A stretch of 64,000 bases of DNA. It comes from Pseudophaeobacter sp. EL27. Its GTDB lineage: Bacteria > Pseudomonadota > Alphaproteobacteria > Rhodobacterales > Rhodobacteraceae. Shown piece by piece: positions 51,206-62,085 of this stretch (positions are counted from its first letter, which is position 1; every line of letters starts with the position of its first letter). The notes beneath the pieces are model-generated. The model searched no databases. It was not told where the DNA came from and was given only the letters and a program-made list of their open reading frames with translations. The DNA lies in the NCBI RefSeq assembly GCF_900313025.1, contig NZ_OMPQ01000011.1:186001-250000 (forward strand), written 5' to 3'. The position numbers and the translations under genes are program-made.

Positions 51206-52477
51206 ATGACCGTCGAATCCCTCAATCTTTCTGATCTCAAGGCGCAAAGCCCCAAGAACCTTCTGTCTATGGCCGAAGAGCTGGAGATCGAAAACGCCTC
51301 GACCATGCGCAAGGGCGAGATGATGTTCCAGATCCTGCGTGAACGCGCGGATGAGGGCTGGGAAATCGGCGGCGATGGCGTTTTGGAAGTTTTGCAGGAT
51401 GGATTCGGTTTCCTGCGCTCGCCCGAGGCCAACTATCTGCCGGGTCCGGATGATATCTATGTTTCGCCGGATATGATCCGCAAACATTCGCTGCGCACTG
51501 GTGACACCATCGAGGGCCAGATCAAGGCGCCACTGGAGGCAGAGCGTTACTTTGCCATGACCAGCGTGACCAAGATCAACTTTGAAGATCCTGAAAAGGC
51601 GCGTCACAAGATTGCCTTTGACAACCTCACACCGCTCTACCCGGATGAGCGTCTGAAGATGGAAGTCGAAGATCCAACGCTGAAAGACCGTTCTGCCCGT
51701 GTGATCGATCTGGTAGCGCCCATCGGCAAGGGTCAGCGTTCGCTGATCGTGGCGCCGCCACGCACCGGTAAGACGATGATTTTGCAGAACATCGCAAACT
51801 CGATCGAGAAGAATCACCCAGAATGCTATCTCATCGTTCTGCTAATCGACGAACGCCCCGAAGAAGTCACCGACATGCAGCGCTCGGTAAAGGGGGAGGT
51901 TGTCTCCTCCACCTTTGATGAGCCGGCAACGCGCCACGTTGCGGTGTCTGAAATGGTCATTGAAAAAGCCAAGCGTCTGGTCGAACATAAGCGAGATGTT
52001 GTTATCCTTCTCGATTCGATCACAAGACTTGGTAGGGCGTTCAACACGGTTGTGCCGTCTTCTGGTAAGGTTCTGACCGGTGGTGTAGATGCCAATGCCC
52101 TGCAACGTCCCAAACGTTTCTTTGGCGCCGCCCGGAACATCGAAGAGGGTGGCTCGCTGACCATTATCGCCACCGCACTGATCGATACGGGCAGCCGTAT
52201 GGATGAGGTTATCTTTGAAGAATTCAAAGGTACTGGTAACTCTGAACTGGTTCTGGACCGCAAGATTGCCGACAAACGGGTCTATCCTGCCATCGACATC
52301 CTCAAATCCGGCACCCGGAAAGAGGAGCTTTTGGTGGACAAGGGCGATCTGGCAAAGACCTTTGTATTGCGGCGTATCCTCAACCCGATGGGCACCACCG
52401 ATGCAGTCGAGTTCTTGCTGGGTAAGCTGAAACAAACCAAATCCAATTCGGATTTCTTTGATTCAATGAACACCTAA
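51206..52477 (+). CDS. rho: Transcription termination factor Rho
   Basis: Rho is the hexameric RNA helicase that ends transcription. The N-terminal RNA-binding domain ([43 protein letters not shown]) is followed by Walker A APPRTGKT, Walker [17 protein letters not shown] and the R and Q loops ([28 protein letters not shown]). I use the ATG at 51206; a TTG one codon earlier is also open. Length 423. Confidence 0.98.
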   Translation: MTVESLNLSDLKAQSPKNLLSMAEELEIENASTMRKGEMMFQILRERADEGWEIGGDGVLEVLQDGFGFLRSPEANYLPGPDDIYVSPDMIRKHSLRTGDTIEGQIKAPLEAERYFAMTSVTKINFEDPEKARHKIAFDNLTPLYPDERLKMEVEDPTLKDRSARVIDLVAPIGKGQRSLIVAPPRTGKTMILQNIANSIEKNHPECYLIVLLIDERPEEVTDMQRSVKGEVVSSTFDEPATRHVAVSEMVIEKAKRLVEHKRDVVILLDSITRLGRAFNTVVPSSGKVLTGGVDANALQRPKRFFGAARNIEEGGSLTIIATALIDTGSRMDEVIFEEFKGTGNSELVLDRKIADKRVYPAIDILKSGTRKEELLVDKGDLAKTFVLRRILNPMGTTDAVEFLLGKLKQTKSNSDFFDSMNT

Positions 52478-52509
52478 CAGCTCAAGGCCAGTTAAAGAGG
52501 AAGGCCAAG

Positions 52510-53799
52510 ATGGATACGATCTTTGCACTGGCCTCCGCACAGGGGAAGGCTGGGGTCTCAGTCATTCGGATTTCCGGTCCTCTGGCTCTAGACGCTGCCA
52601 ATCAGATTTGTGACCGCCCTTTGCCTGCGAAAGGGCGGGGGCTGCGCTGTCTGCTGGATCTGGATGGCGATCATCTGGATGAAGCTTTGGTGTTGAGTTT
52701 TGCCGCGCCGGCCAGCTTTACCGGTGAAAATATTGTTGAATTTCAGGTACATGGAAGCACATCAGTTGTTTCCGCTGTATTGGATCGACTGACCAAAACC
52801 CCTGATCTTCGCCTGGCTGAACCCGGTGAATTCACCCGTCGCGCGATGGAAAATGGCAAGCTGGACCTGGCCCAGGTCGAAGCATTGGCCGATCTGATTG
52901 ATGCGGAAACCGAAGCGCAGCGTAAACAGGCCCAGGTGGTACTGTCTGGCGGCCTGGGTGAGCTTGCCGAAAGATGGCGGGTCGATCTAATCCGCGCGGC
53001 TTCCCTTATCGAGGTCACCATTGATTTTGCCGATGAGGATGTCCCCGTTGATGTCACACCTGAGGTAACAGCCCTGTTGAATGCGGTTGCACAGGATTTG
53101 CAGGCAGAGACAGAGGGCGTCAAAATTGCCGAGCGTATCCGGGACGGGTTTGAAGTGGCCATCATAGGCGCACCAAATGTTGGGAAGTCTACGCTTCTGA
53201 ATATGTTGGCCGGACGCGAGGCGGCGATTACCTCTGAATATGCCGGCACGACACGGGATGTGATTGAGGTCCGAATGGACCTTAGTGGTCTGCCTGTCAC
53301 ACTATTGGATACCGCCGGCATCAGAGAGACCGATGATCATGTCGAGGGCATCGGAATAGAACTGGCCCGTAAGCGGGCGGAACAGGCGGACCTGCGTGTG
53401 TTCCTGGTCGAACCCGATGAAGCCATTGATTTGGAAATGAAGCCCGGAGATATTCGCCTTCGACCCAAGGCCGACAGGCGTGGGGAGGATACCACTGGCT
53501 CGATCTCTGGGAAAACGGGGCAGGGGGTCGATCACCTTGTTATGCATATCTCAGAAACGCTGAAGGATCGCTCTACTCAGGTTGGCGTTGCAACACGCAC
53601 CCGACACCGTGAGATGATGTTGGCAGCCCTGCATAGTTTGAACCAAGCGCAGCTTGTTTTGGAACGTGGATCAGAGTTTTATGAAATTGCAGCTGAAGAT
53701 ATACGGTCAGCTGTTCGATCCCTGGAAATGCTGGTGGGTCGTGTTGGCGTCGAGAATCTCCTTGATGAGATCTTCTCCAGTTTCTGTCTTGGAAAATAG
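52510..53799 (+). CDS. mnmE: tRNA modification GTPase MnmE (TrmE)
   Basis: MnmE with MnmG adds the carboxymethylaminomethyl group to U34 of certain tRNAs. The N-terminal folate-binding domain starts [22 protein letters not shown]; the G domain has [12 protein letters not shown], the TTRDVIE switch and [12 protein letters not shown]; the C-terminus ends with the catalytic Cys motif FCLGK. Length 429, slightly shorter than E. coli MnmE. It precedes mnmG by three bases. Confidence 0.97.
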   Translation: MDTIFALASAQGKAGVSVIRISGPLALDAANQICDRPLPAKGRGLRCLLDLDGDHLDEALVLSFAAPASFTGENIVEFQVHGSTSVVSAVLDRLTKTPDLRLAEPGEFTRRAMENGKLDLAQVEALADLIDAETEAQRKQAQVVLSGGLGELAERWRVDLIRAASLIEVTIDFADEDVPVDVTPEVTALLNAVAQDLQAETEGVKIAERIRDGFEVAIIGAPNVGKSTLLNMLAGREAAITSEYAGTTRDVIEVRMDLSGLPVTLLDTAGIRETDDHVEGIGIELARKRAEQADLRVFLVEPDEAIDLEMKPGDIRLRPKADRRGEDTTGSISGKTGQGVDHLVMHISETLKDRSTQVGVATRTRHREMMLAALHSLNQAQLVLERGSEFYEIAAEDIRSAVRSLEMLVGRVGVENLLDEIFSSFCLGK

Positions 53800-53802
53800 G
53801 GA

Positions 53803-55686
53803 GTGTTTCACGTGAAACATTCGGATTTTGATGTTGTGGTTATTGGTGGCGGTCACGCGGGAACCGAGGCGGCCCATGCTGCCGCGCGAATGGGTGCACA
53901 AACCGCTCTGATCACTTTGATCCGCAAGGGTATCGGCGTGATGTCCTGTAACCCCGCCATTGGCGGCCTGGGAAAGGGACATTTGGTCCGAGAGATTGAT
54001 GCCATGGATGGCGTCATGGGGCAGGTGGCTGACCTCGCCGGCATTCAATTCAGGCTTCTAAATCGGCGCAAAGGCCCTGCAGTTCAGGGGCCACGCGCTC
54101 AATCTGATCGCGGTATCTATCAACGCGAGATGCTGAAACGTACAGAAGCACAGGAAAACCTTCAGATCATTGAAGGGGAAGCCACAGACCTCCTGATGCA
54201 GGGACAGCGGGTAACGGGCGTAGTCCTCGCTGATGGGAGTGAAATTCACAGCAAATCTGTAATTCTGACCACTGGAACCTTCCTGCGCGGTGTGATCCAT
54301 ATCGGGGATGTGTCCAAGCCTGGCGGACGCATGGGGGATCGTCCCTCTGTCAAATTGGCTGAGCGGCTGGACAGCTTTGAGCTGCCAATGGGGCGTTTAA
54401 AGACCGGTACTCCTCCGCGACTGGACGGACGCACAATCAAATGGGACATTTTGGAAGGGCAGCCGGGGGACGAGGATCCAACGTTTTTCTCCTTCATGAC
54501 CAAGGAATTGTCGGCCAAGCAAGTTGTCTGTGGAATCACCCATACCAACGAAACGACCCACGAGATCATTCGCAAAAACCTTTCTCGTTCTGCGATGTAC
54601 GGGGGGCATATCGATGGTGTTGGTCCAAGATATTGCCCTTCTATCGAAGACAAGATTGTCAGATTTGCGGATAAGACCTCCCACCAGATTTTTTTGGAGC
54701 CTGAAGGCGCCACGGACCATACGGTCTACCCAAATGGTATTTCGACCAGCCTGCCAGTGGAGGTGCAGCTAGACTATGTTCGCTCCATCGTAGGCCTTGA
54801 AAACGCAGAAATTCTGCAACCCGGATATGCGATCGAGTATGACTATATCGATCCACGAGCGCTCTCCTTGGATCTTTCGTTGAAAGATATCCCAGGTCTT
54901 TACCTTGCAGGGCAGATCAACGGAACGACAGGTTACGAAGAAGCAGCAGCTCAGGGGTTGGTTGCTGGGCTAAGTGCAGCAGCAAAGTGTCGCGACCTGG
55001 AGCCCGTAAAGTTTGGACGTTCAAACAGCTATATTGGCGTCATGGTTGATGACCTGACCACGCATGGTGTTACCGAACCCTACCGGATGTTTACTTCACG
55101 GGCAGAATTCCGACTATCCTTGCGGGCAGATAACGCTGATCAACGGCTTACGCCCTTGGCTATTGCAGTAGGGTGCATTTCTGATGACAGGAAAGCTGCA
55201 TTTGAAGCAAAGGTAGAGCGTTTGGAAGCAACCAGAGCTGTTCTGGAGCGATCTGTCTTTACGCCAAAACAGATCGCTGAGTCTGGGATTTACGTTAACC
55301 AGGATGGAAATAAGAGAACTGGTTTTGAAGTCTTGGCCTTTCCTGATGTCAAATTCGAAAATCTGATTTCTTTGTTGCCTGAGTGTGATGAGACGGATGC
55401 TGTTACGAGGCGACAGCTGGAGCGAGATGCGCTCTATGTGCATTACATTGCTCGGCAAGAAAAGGAGATTGCAGCTGTCAAACGGGATGAGGGCCATGTA
55501 ATTCCTGATGGGTTTGACTATAGCACGATCGAAGGCCTGTCGGCGGAGCTACAGCAAAAGCTGTCTTTGGCACGTCCTGAAACCTTGGCAAAGGCCAGCC
55601 GAATCAATGGTATGACTCCCGCAGGGCTGGCTTTGGTGTTGGCACGGTTGCGAAAGAATATGCGGTCACAGGAGAAAGTTGGATGA
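53803..55686 (+). CDS. mnmG: tRNA uridine-5-carboxymethylaminomethyl synthase MnmG (GidA)
   Basis: MnmG is the FAD enzyme partner of MnmE. It has [21 protein letters not shown], the [28 protein letters not shown] signature split over two segments, and the [20 protein letters not shown] motif. The start is a GTG three bases after mnmE, and an exact parS site forms codons 1-6 (start then FHVKH). Codons are less GC-rich than in genes further from the origin. It overlaps rsmG by four bases. Length 627. Confidence 0.97.
   Translation: MFHVKHSDFDVVVIGGGHAGTEAAHAAARMGAQTALITLIRKGIGVMSCNPAIGGLGKGHLVREIDAMDGVMGQVADLAGIQFRLLNRRKGPAVQGPRAQSDRGIYQREMLKRTEAQENLQIIEGEATDLLMQGQRVTGVVLADGSEIHSKSVILTTGTFLRGVIHIGDVSKPGGRMGDRPSVKLAERLDSFELPMGRLKTGTPPRLDGRTIKWDILEGQPGDEDPTFFSFMTKELSAKQVVCGITHTNETTHEIIRKNLSRSAMYGGHIDGVGPRYCPSIEDKIVRFADKTSHQIFLEPEGATDHTVYPNGISTSLPVEVQLDYVRSIVGLENAEILQPGYAIEYDYIDPRALSLDLSLKDIPGLYLAGQINGTTGYEEAAAQGLVAGLSAAAKCRDLEPVKFGRSNSYIGVMVDDLTTHGVTEPYRMFTSRAEFRLSLRADNADQRLTPLAIAVGCISDDRKAAFEAKVERLEATRAVLERSVFTPKQIAESGIYVNQDGNKRTGFEVLAFPDVKFENLISLLPECDETDAVTRRQLERDALYVHYIARQEKEIAAVKRDEGHVIPDGFDYSTIEGLSAELQQKLSLARPETLAKASRINGMTPAGLALVLARLRKNMRSQEKVG
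53804..53819. other. parS centromere site 1 (in the mnmG start)
   Basis: TGTTTCACGTGAAACA is an exact, perfectly palindromic 16-bp parS. It overlaps the GTG start of mnmG and lies 3.2 kb from the predicted oriC and 3.3 kb from parB. Confidence 0.95.
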
Positions 55687-56303
55687 GCGATAGGGAGCTT
55701 TTGGAAGGGCTGAATGTTTCACGTGAAACAATTGAACGTTTGGAAAAGTTCGAAGAGGTATTGCTCAAATGGAATCCGCGAATCAATCTTGTCTCCAAGA
55801 ATAGCCTCGCAGACCTCTGGCAGCGGCATATCGTTGATTCAGTTCAGGTCTTTACCTGTGTGAAAGATTCAGGCAAGTCCTGGGTGGATATAGGCAGTGG
55901 CGGTGGTTTTCCTGGGATTGTTGTGGGCATTATGGCTGCAGAGTATTCGCCAAAGACCAAGGTCACTTTGATCGAAAGTGATCAGCGCAAATCTGCATTC
56001 CTTCGAACTGCTGCGCGAGAGTGCGGGGTACCCGTCACTGTGCTAAATCAACGGATTGAACAGGCAGAGCCGCAAGGGGCACAGATCCTTTCCGCCCGCG
56101 CGGTTGCAGACCTGGATGCACTTCTTGAGTTTTCAGAGCGACATCTTGCCGAAGATGGCATGGCGGTGTTCCCAAAAGGGGCAAGTTGGAAAAAAGAAGT
56201 GGATAAGGCTGCAGAGCGATGGAGATTTGATGTTGAACAGATTACAAGTTTAACTGAGACTGAAGCAGTTATTCTAAAGATCAAGGGGGTCACTCGTGCC
56301 TGA
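55683..56303 (+). CDS. rsmG: 16S rRNA 7-methylguanosine methyltransferase RsmG (GidB)
   Basis: RsmG methylates G527 of 16S rRNA. The SAM-binding motif is [15 protein letters not shown], with [15 protein letters not shown] and the [14 protein letters not shown] segment. A second parS site encodes the N-terminal NVSRET at residues 11-16. Length 206. It overlaps mnmG by four bases and parA by eight. Confidence 0.96.
   Translation: MSDRELLEGLNVSRETIERLEKFEEVLLKWNPRINLVSKNSLADLWQRHIVDSVQVFTCVKDSGKSWVDIGSGGGFPGIVVGIMAAEYSPKTKVTLIESDQRKSAFLRTAARECGVPVTVLNQRIEQAEPQGAQILSARAVADLDALLEFSERHLAEDGMAVFPKGASWKKEVDKAAERWRFDVEQITSLTETEAVILKIKGVTRA
55715..55730. other. parS centromere site 2 (inside rsmG)
   Basis: An exact TGTTTCACGTGAAACA, read in the frame that gives VSRET. 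It is 1.9 kb from site 1 and 1.4 kb from the parB start. Confidence 0.95.
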
Positions 56304-57105
56304 TTTATCCCGCCCAGATGGGCCACGAATTATCGCGGTTGCTAATCAAAAGGGCGGGGTGGGTAAGACAACGACAGCAATCAACCTTGCTGCGGCCCTG
56401 GTTGAGACAGGTCTGCGGGTTCTGGTGGTAGATCTGGACCCGCAGGGGAATGCGTCAACCGGCCTAGGGATCGACAGTGCGGATCGCGATGCCACTACAT
56501 ATGATCTGCTTGTTGATGATGCTCCGCTAGATGAAGTGATTCGAACTACAGAAATCGAAGATCTCTGCGTTATTCCCGCGACTGTAGACCTGAGCTCAGC
56601 TGATATTGAGCTTTTCGCCAATGAGAAGCGGAGCTTTCTGTTGCATGACGCGCTGCGGCAGACGGCGATGGATGAATATGATTGGGACTATGTGCTAATC
56701 GACTGCCCGCCGTCGCTTAACCTTTTGACCGTGAATGCCATGGTTGCATCGCATTCTGTGCTGATCCCATTACAAAGTGAGTTCTTTGCCCTGGAGGGGG
56801 TCTCGCAACTGTTGTTGACCATCCGAGAGGTCCGACAATCTGCCAACCCCGGTCTGCGGATTGAAGGGGTTGTGCTCACCATGTTTGACCGACGTAATAA
56901 CCTGTCGCAGCAGGTTGAACAGGATGCACGCGATAATCTGGGCGAGCTGGTGTTTGAAACAAAAATCCCGCGCAATGTTCGGGTCAGCGAAGCGCCATCC
57001 TATGCTTTGCCTGTGCTTAACTATGATAGCAACTCTTTGGGCGCGCGGGCCTACCGGGCCCTGGCGGAAGAGTTGTTGTCGAATAACCAATCAGTCGCGG
57101 CGTGA
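56296..57105 (+). CDS. parA: Chromosome partition ATPase ParA (Soj)
   Basis: ParA drives origin segregation with ParB. The deviant Walker A motif is NQKGGVGKTTTAINLAAAL, Walker A' is VVDLDPQGNASTGLG, and the LIDCPPSLNLLTVNAM motif follows. The start is a GTG preceded by AAGGGGG, overlapping the end of rsmG by eight bases. Length 269. Confidence 0.97.
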   Translation: MPDLSRPDGPRIIAVANQKGGVGKTTTAINLAAALVETGLRVLVVDLDPQGNASTGLGIDSADRDATTYDLLVDDAPLDEVIRTTEIEDLCVIPATVDLSSADIELFANEKRSFLLHDALRQTAMDEYDWDYVLIDCPPSLNLLTVNAMVASHSVLIPLQSEFFALEGVSQLLLTIREVRQSANPGLRIEGVVLTMFDRRNNLSQQVEQDARDNLGELVFETKIPRNVRVSEAPSYALPVLNYDSNSLGARAYRALAEELLSNNQSVAA

Positions 57106-57119
57106 GAGCGGAGTAGAGA

Positions 57120-58013
57120 ATGTCAGAGAAAAGAAACAAGCCTCGTGGATTGGGTCGTGGCCTGTCAGCATTGATGGCGGATGTGAACCCCGAGCCCGTC
57201 AGCACCGAGGGTAAGGCCCCGCGCAATGCAGAGATCCTGGTGCCGATTGAAAAGGTAATTGCCAACCCGGATCAGCCGCGTCGACAATTCCTGCAGGAAG
57301 ATCTTGATGATCTGACGGCTTCGATCAAGGAAAAGGGTGTTCTGCAGCCTCTGATCGTTCGGCCCCGCGATGGCGATATGTATGAAATCGTTGCGGGCGA
57401 ACGCCGCTGGCGTGCCGCCCAGGCCGCGCAACTGCATGAGGTTCCTGTGCTTATCCGGGACTATTCGGATGTTGAGATGATGGAAGTGGCCATCATTGAA
57501 AACATCCAGCGATCGGATCTGAACGCGATGGAAGAGGCCCATAGCTATAAACAGTTGATGGAGCGCTTTGGCCATACCCAGGAACGTATGGCAGAAGCCC
57601 TGGGAAAAAGCCGCAGCCATATCGCCAATCTGGTGCGCCTATTGCATCTGCCAGAGGATGTACGGGCGCTGGTGCATGAGCGCAAACTGTCAGCGGGTCA
57701 TGCCCGTGCGCTGATCACTTCCGACAATGCCTCTGAATTGGCGGGTAAAATCGTCAAAGGTGGTTTGTCAGTCAGGGCCACAGAAGCATTGGTGAAAAAG
57801 GATGCCGCAGGGCTCCAAGCTGGCGCCCCACGCAAACCACGCACGGCGGCCGAAAAGGATGCCGATACCAAGGCGCTTGAGGGGGATCTGTCCGCCATCC
57901 TGCGGATGAAAGTGTCGATCGATCATAAGGCTGGCGGTGAAAGTGGATCCGTTACAATCAGCTATGAGACGCTGGATCAGCTGGATGATATTTGCAATAT
58001 CCTCAGCAAATAA
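57120..58013 (+). CDS. parB: Chromosome partition protein ParB (Spo0J)
   Basis: ParB is a CTP-dependent clamp that loads at parS and spreads. The N-terminus [11 protein letters not shown] contacts ParA. The CTP motif is [10 protein letters not shown] near residue 95, with ENIQRSDLN downstream. The helix-turn-helix that reads parS is [19 protein letters not shown], and the C-terminal 60 residues dimerise. Length 297. Its stop abuts the stop of the convergent DUF454 gene with no gap. Confidence 0.97.
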   Translation: MSEKRNKPRGLGRGLSALMADVNPEPVSTEGKAPRNAEILVPIEKVIANPDQPRRQFLQEDLDDLTASIKEKGVLQPLIVRPRDGDMYEIVAGERRWRAAQAAQLHEVPVLIRDYSDVEMMEVAIIENIQRSDLNAMEEAHSYKQLMERFGHTQERMAEALGKSRSHIANLVRLLHLPEDVRALVHERKLSAGHARALITSDNASELAGKIVKGGLSVRATEALVKKDAAGLQAGAPRKPRTAAEKDADTKALEGDLSAILRMKVSIDHKAGGESGSVTISYETLDQLDDICNILSK

Positions 58014-58367
58014 TCATGTGCTGGGGCGGGTCCAGATGAAGGTCAGAACCGCTGCCAGAACAACGATCTGAATGAGCACAACATGGGAGGGCGCTCCCAG
58101 TACAAGTGACAGTAACAGAACGGCGGCAATCGATATGGTTGCCGCCTTTTTTGCGGCTGGACGGATGGCGCCGCGTTCATTCCAATCCAGGATCATCGGG
58201 CCAAATACCCGATGGCCGATCAACCAGGAATGCAGCCGTTCGGATGAGTTGGCAAAGAAGAAGGCCGCGAGCAGAAGAAAGGGAACGGTGGGCAGGAGGG
58301 GAAGAACAATTCCGATGACGCCAAAAGCCAGAGAGAGTAATCCTAGCCCGGCATAGAGAAATCTCAT
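58014..58367 (-). CDS. DUF454 (YbaN-family) membrane protein
   Basis: A 117-residue inner-membrane protein with three or four helices and the DUF454 signature GVIGIVLPLLPTVPFLLLAAFFFANSSERLHSWL. Function unknown. The stop codon lies directly against the parB stop, leaving no room for a terminator between them. hemW follows 24 bases to the right on the same strand, so this gene may be last in the rph-rdgB-hemW unit. Confidence 0.9.
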   Translation of the reverse strand: MRFLYAGLGLLSLAFGVIGIVLPLLPTVPFLLLAAFFFANSSERLHSWLIGHRVFGPMILDWNERGAIRPAAKKAATISIAAVLLLSLVLGAPSHVVLIQIVVLAAVLTFIWTRPST

Positions 58368-58391
58368 CTGTTCAATCCAACTCTAAATGGG

Positions 58392-59546
58392 TCAATCAAC
58401 CAATAGCTCACGCAGCACCGCGTTCAGGACTGCACGCCCTTGATCTGTCGCGCGAATTACCTGATCCGATGTAGTCACCATGCCAAGATTAACAAGGTCC
58501 TCAACTCGCTCTTGCGGCAGTTCTTGACCAGATAGGGCAGTATAGCGGGGGATGTTCATTCCCTCGGTCAGGCGCATCGACATCATCATGTATTCAATCG
58601 CTGTGTCTTCTTGCGGCAGGGCCTGACACAGGCTTTCACCAGAGCCCTCTGACACCGCCTTGAGCCAAGCGCCGGGGGCACGATGGGTCTCAGTGGCGTA
58701 GCGTTGACCCTTGTGTGTCACACGTCCATGGGCACCCGGACCAATGCCGAGGTAATCGCCATAGCGCCAGTAGATCTGGTTATGACGGGATTCTTCGCCG
58801 GGGCGGGCATGGTTAGAGATTTCATAGGCGGGCATGCCATGGGCAGCGCAGATCTCTTGCGTCGCTTGGTACATATCGGCGGCGGTATCATCCGTGGGTA
58901 GGTTGCGCAGCTTGCCACGGGCATAGCGGTCGCCAAAGGCGGTGCCTTCCTCGATGGTCAGCTGGTAGAGCGACAGATGATCAATCGCCATATTGAGGGC
59001 CTCGGAGAGTTCAGCCTGCCAGTGTTTCAGGTCCTGACCCTGCCGGGCATAGATCAGATCAAAGCTAACCCGGTCAAAACAATTGCGGGCAATGTCGAAT
59101 GCAGCGCGGGCCTCGGTGACGGAGTGGATACGTCCCAGGCGGCGCAGATCTTCGTCGTTCAGGGCCTGAATGCCCATTGAGATCCGGTTGACGCCGCCAT
59201 CTCGGTAGCCGGCAAAACGTCCTGCCTCGACCGAGCCGGGATTTGCTTCAAGTGTGATCTCTATGTCATTGGCAAAAGGCCAGATTTCACGTGCGCCCTC
59301 GATCACTGCTGCGACGGTTTCGGGCATCATCAGTGACGGCGTACCACCACCAAAGAAAATCGAGTTCAGAACCCGGTCTTCCAGCCCCTGAGAGACTCTT
59401 TTGAGTTCGCTCAGATAGGCTCTAACCCAGGCCTTTTGGTCTATTTTCGCGGTGACATGACTGTTGAAGTCGCAATAGGGGCATTTGGCCTGACAGAAGG
59501 GCCAGTGTACATATAGGCCAAAGCCCCCATGACGCCAATCATCCAC
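58392..59546 (-). CDS. hemW: Radical SAM heme chaperone HemW
   Basis: HemW resembles coproporphyrinogen dehydrogenase but carries heme to enzymes. The radical SAM cluster motif is CQAKCPYCDF, with the FFGGGTPSLM and LSLYQLTIEEGTAFG segments; the HemN-specific Cys after CxC is absent. I start at a GTG (59546) because AAAGGA lies 7 bases ahead and this gives the usual short N-terminus (384 residues). An ATG at 59585 would add 13 residues inside rdgB. Confidence 0.92.
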   Translation of the reverse strand: MDDWRHGGFGLYVHWPFCQAKCPYCDFNSHVTAKIDQKAWVRAYLSELKRVSQGLEDRVLNSIFFGGGTPSLMMPETVAAVIEGAREIWPFANDIEITLEANPGSVEAGRFAGYRDGGVNRISMGIQALNDEDLRRLGRIHSVTEARAAFDIARNCFDRVSFDLIYARQGQDLKHWQAELSEALNMAIDHLSLYQLTIEEGTAFGDRYARGKLRNLPTDDTAADMYQATQEICAAHGMPAYEISNHARPGEESRHNQIYWRYGDYLGIGPGAHGRVTHKGQRYATETHRAPGAWLKAVSEGSGESLCQALPQEDTAIEYMMMSMRLTEGMNIPRYTALSGQELPQERVEDLVNLGMVTTSDQVIRATDQGRAVLNAVLRELLVD

Positions 59547-60153
59547 TGAAGCATCCTTTGACAAAGGCGCTGACCGCGCGGCCACGGTGGCTGATGCGGT
59601 TCTTCTCGGCCTTGTCCATCTGGGCGCAGGTCACGTCATAACCTTCGGGCATGAACATGGGATCATAGCCAAAACCGCCTTCGCCACGAATGGGCCAGAC
59701 CAGATCGCCAGCCATCACGCCTTCAAAAACCTCGTCATGCCCATCCGGCCAGGCCAGCACCAGGGTGCAGCGGAACTGGGCAGAGCGCGGGGCATCGGGG
59801 CCTTTTGCGGTGATTTCATCATTGGCACGGGTCATCGCCATCATGAAGTCGCGGCCATTTCCGGTCTCGGCCCAATCGGCGGTATAGACACCGGGGGCAC
59901 CATCCAGGGCATCAATGGTGATACCGCTGTCGTCAGACAGGGCAGGGAGGCCGGTGGCCTTTGCCGCAGCATGGGCCTTGATGCGGGCATTGCCGACAAA
60001 TGTATCTTCGGTCTCTTCCGGCTCCGGAAGATTCATTTCTGCCGCGCCGATAACTTTGACACCAAAGGGCGCAAGGATCTCGGTGATCTCCTGCAGCTTT
60101 CCTGCGTTGTGAGTGGCGACCAGAATCTGGTCGCCTTCAAACTTGCGGGTCAT
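59539..60153 (-). CDS. rdgB: XTP/dITP pyrophosphatase RdgB
   Basis: RdgB removes deaminated purine nucleotides from the pool. The motifs [38 protein letters not shown] and [10 protein letters not shown]...SHRGRA are intact. Length 204. It overlaps rph by four bases and hemW by eight. Confidence 0.97.
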   Translation of the reverse strand: MTRKFEGDQILVATHNAGKLQEITEILAPFGVKVIGAAEMNLPEPEETEDTFVGNARIKAHAAAKATGLPALSDDSGITIDALDGAPGVYTADWAETGNGRDFMMAMTRANDEITAKGPDAPRSAQFRCTLVLAWPDGHDEVFEGVMAGDLVWPIRGEGGFGYDPMFMPEGYDVTCAQMDKAEKNRISHRGRAVSAFVKGCFSG

Positions 60154-60863
60154 GCGCAGGCCGCCTTTTGCAGCGCGGTCAGCTCAGCGGTGCCTTTTTC
60201 GGCCAGATCCATCAGCTGGTTCATCTGATCGCGCGAGAACATCGAGCCTTCAGCGGACATCTGAACTTCGATCAGCTTGCCAGAGCCGGTCATAATGAAG
60301 TTGCCGTCAACGCCAGCCTCGGAATCCTCGGGGTAGTCCAGATCAAGCACGGGCTGGCCGGCATAGATGCCGCAGGAAATCGCGGAGACCGGATCGATCA
60401 GCGGATCAATTTTGACGTCACCAGCTTTCATCAGCTTGTTCACCGCCAGACGCAGCGCAACCCAGCCGCCGGTGATTGCCGCACAGCGGGTGCCGCCATC
60501 GGCCTGCAACACATCGCAGTCGATGGTGATCTGGCGTTCACCCAGGGCAACGCGATCAACACCGGCCCGCAGGGCACGGCCAATCAGGCGCTGAATTTCA
60601 ACGGTGCGGCCACCCTGTTTGCCGGCAGCTGCTTCGCGGCGCATCCGGGTATTGGTAGCGCGGGGCAACATGCCGTATTCAGCAGTGACCCAGCCGAGGC
60701 CGGACCCCTTGATGAAAGAGGGCACCCGGGGTTCCAGGCTGGCAGTACACAGCACATGGGTTTCGCCCACTTTGATCAGGCAGGAGCCCTCGGCATGTTT
60801 GGTGAAACCTGTCTCGATCGAAACGGGGCGCATTTCGTTTAGTTCTCTATTGGAGGGGCGCAT
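60150..60863 (-). CDS. rph: Ribonuclease PH
   Basis: A phosphorolytic 3' exonuclease that trims tRNA precursors. It begins [28 protein letters not shown], split here by the family hinge, and has [34 protein letters not shown] with the catalytic Asp. Length 237. First gene of the rph-rdgB-hemW operon, divergent from hrcA. Confidence 0.97.
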   Translation of the reverse strand: MRPSNRELNEMRPVSIETGFTKHAEGSCLIKVGETHVLCTASLEPRVPSFIKGSGLGWVTAEYGMLPRATNTRMRREAAAGKQGGRTVEIQRLIGRALRAGVDRVALGERQITIDCDVLQADGGTRCAAITGGWVALRLAVNKLMKAGDVKIDPLIDPVSAISCGIYAGQPVLDLDYPEDSEAGVDGNFIMTGSGKLIEVQMSAEGSMFSRDQMNQLMDLAEKGTAELTALQKAACA

Positions 60864-60924
60864 GGGTTATCCTTTTTTTGCTGCTCTTCCGATAGCCGCC
60901 GGGAGTGCGGGGATGCAAGCATGA

Positions 60925-60954
60925 TTGACCTTTTCCCTTATCGCTCTTTAATAC
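60925..60954 (+). promoter_or_regulatory. Candidate promoter for hrcA-grpE
   Basis: TTGACC (5 of 6) is followed after 17-18 bases by TTAATAC. It lies about 53 bases before hrcA. No CIRCE element is present between rph and hrcA. Confidence 0.35.
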
Positions 60955-61006
60955 AAATTGGAGCACGGGCTTCCTCAAATTACAAAGCTGAACCGTAAAA
61001 TCGCAG

Positions 61007-62074
61007 ATGACTGACGCCAAAGAAATTCTCAGTGATATGAACGACCGCTCCCGCGAGGTGTTCCGGACGGTTGTCGAAAGCTATCTGGAAAGCGGTGAAC
61101 CGGTTGGCAGCCGGACCCTGACGCGATCGCTGAATGAGAAGGTCAGCGCCGCGACGGTGCGCAATGTGATGCAGGATCTGGAGTTTCTGGGCCTGCTGGA
61201 CAGCCCCCATGTCAGCGCTGGTCGTATTCCGACCCAGCGGGGATTGCGGATGTTTGTTGATGGGTTGCTGGAAGTCGAAGACCTGAAATCCCAGGACCGG
61301 GAGAAGATTGACGCCACTCTGGGTAAGAACGCCGGCGATGTTGGTGGCATGTTGGACCGGGTTGGCTCGGCGCTGTCCGGGGTCACTCAGGGTGCGTCGT
61401 TGGTTTTGACGCCCAAACAGGAAAGCGAAATCCGCCATATCGAGTTTGTCTCATTGGCGCAGGACCGTGCATTGGTGGTTTTGGTGTTCTCTGACGGCCA
61501 TGTGGAAAACCGCCTGTTCACACCGCCCCCGGGACAAACCCCAAGTTCGATGCGTGAGGCGGCGAATTTTCTCAATGCGCTGATTGAGGGCCGCACGCTG
61601 AGCGGTGTGCGCCGTGACATGCAGAAAGAGATTGATGCGCGCCGCCAGGAGATCGACGTGCTGGCGCAGGACATGATAGAGAGCGGGCTGGCGGCCTGGG
61701 AAGAAGACGACAGCGAAAAGGCGCGTCTGATTGTGCGGGGCCGGGCGAATCTTTTGGGCGAAGGTGGTGGCGAGCCAGCCGAGCTCGACCTCATCCGCAG
61801 CCTGTTTGATGACCTGGAACGCAAGCAGGATATCGCTGAATTCCTTGAACTGACCGAAGACGGCGAGGGTGTGCGCATTTTTATCGGTTCAGAGAACAAA
61901 CTTTTCTCACTTTCGGGTTCCTCTTTGGTGGTCTCTCCCTATATGAACTCGGATCGAAAGATCATTGGTGCGGTTGGGGTGATTGGCCCGACTCGCCTGA
62001 ATTACGGACGGATTGTGCCGATTGTGGATTACACGGCGCAACTGGTTGGGAAATTGCTTTCTGACCGGAGCTAG
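61007..62074 (+). CDS. hrcA: Heat-shock repressor HrcA
   Basis: HrcA represses groESL-type genes by binding CIRCE. The N-terminal winged helix has SREVFRTVVESYLESGEPVGSRTLTR and SAATVRNVMQDLEFLGLLDSPHVSAGRIPTQRGLRMFVDGLL. The GAF-like domain and the GVIGPTRLNYGRIVPIVDYTA C-terminus follow. Length 355. It precedes grpE by 11 bases. Confidence 0.97.
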   Translation: MTDAKEILSDMNDRSREVFRTVVESYLESGEPVGSRTLTRSLNEKVSAATVRNVMQDLEFLGLLDSPHVSAGRIPTQRGLRMFVDGLLEVEDLKSQDREKIDATLGKNAGDVGGMLDRVGSALSGVTQGASLVLTPKQESEIRHIEFVSLAQDRALVVLVFSDGHVENRLFTPPPGQTPSSMREAANFLNALIEGRTLSGVRRDMQKEIDARRQEIDVLAQDMIESGLAAWEEDDSEKARLIVRGRANLLGEGGGEPAELDLIRSLFDDLERKQDIAEFLELTEDGEGVRIFIGSENKLFSLSGSSLVVSPYMNSDRKIIGAVGVIGPTRLNYGRIVPIVDYTAQLVGKLLSDRS

Positions 62075-62085
62075 AGGTTGAAAAT

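Noticed and set aside
60864-61006. CIRCE element ahead of hrcA
   Set aside because: No TTAGCACTC-N9-GAGTGCTAA-like dyad is present in the rph-hrcA gap.
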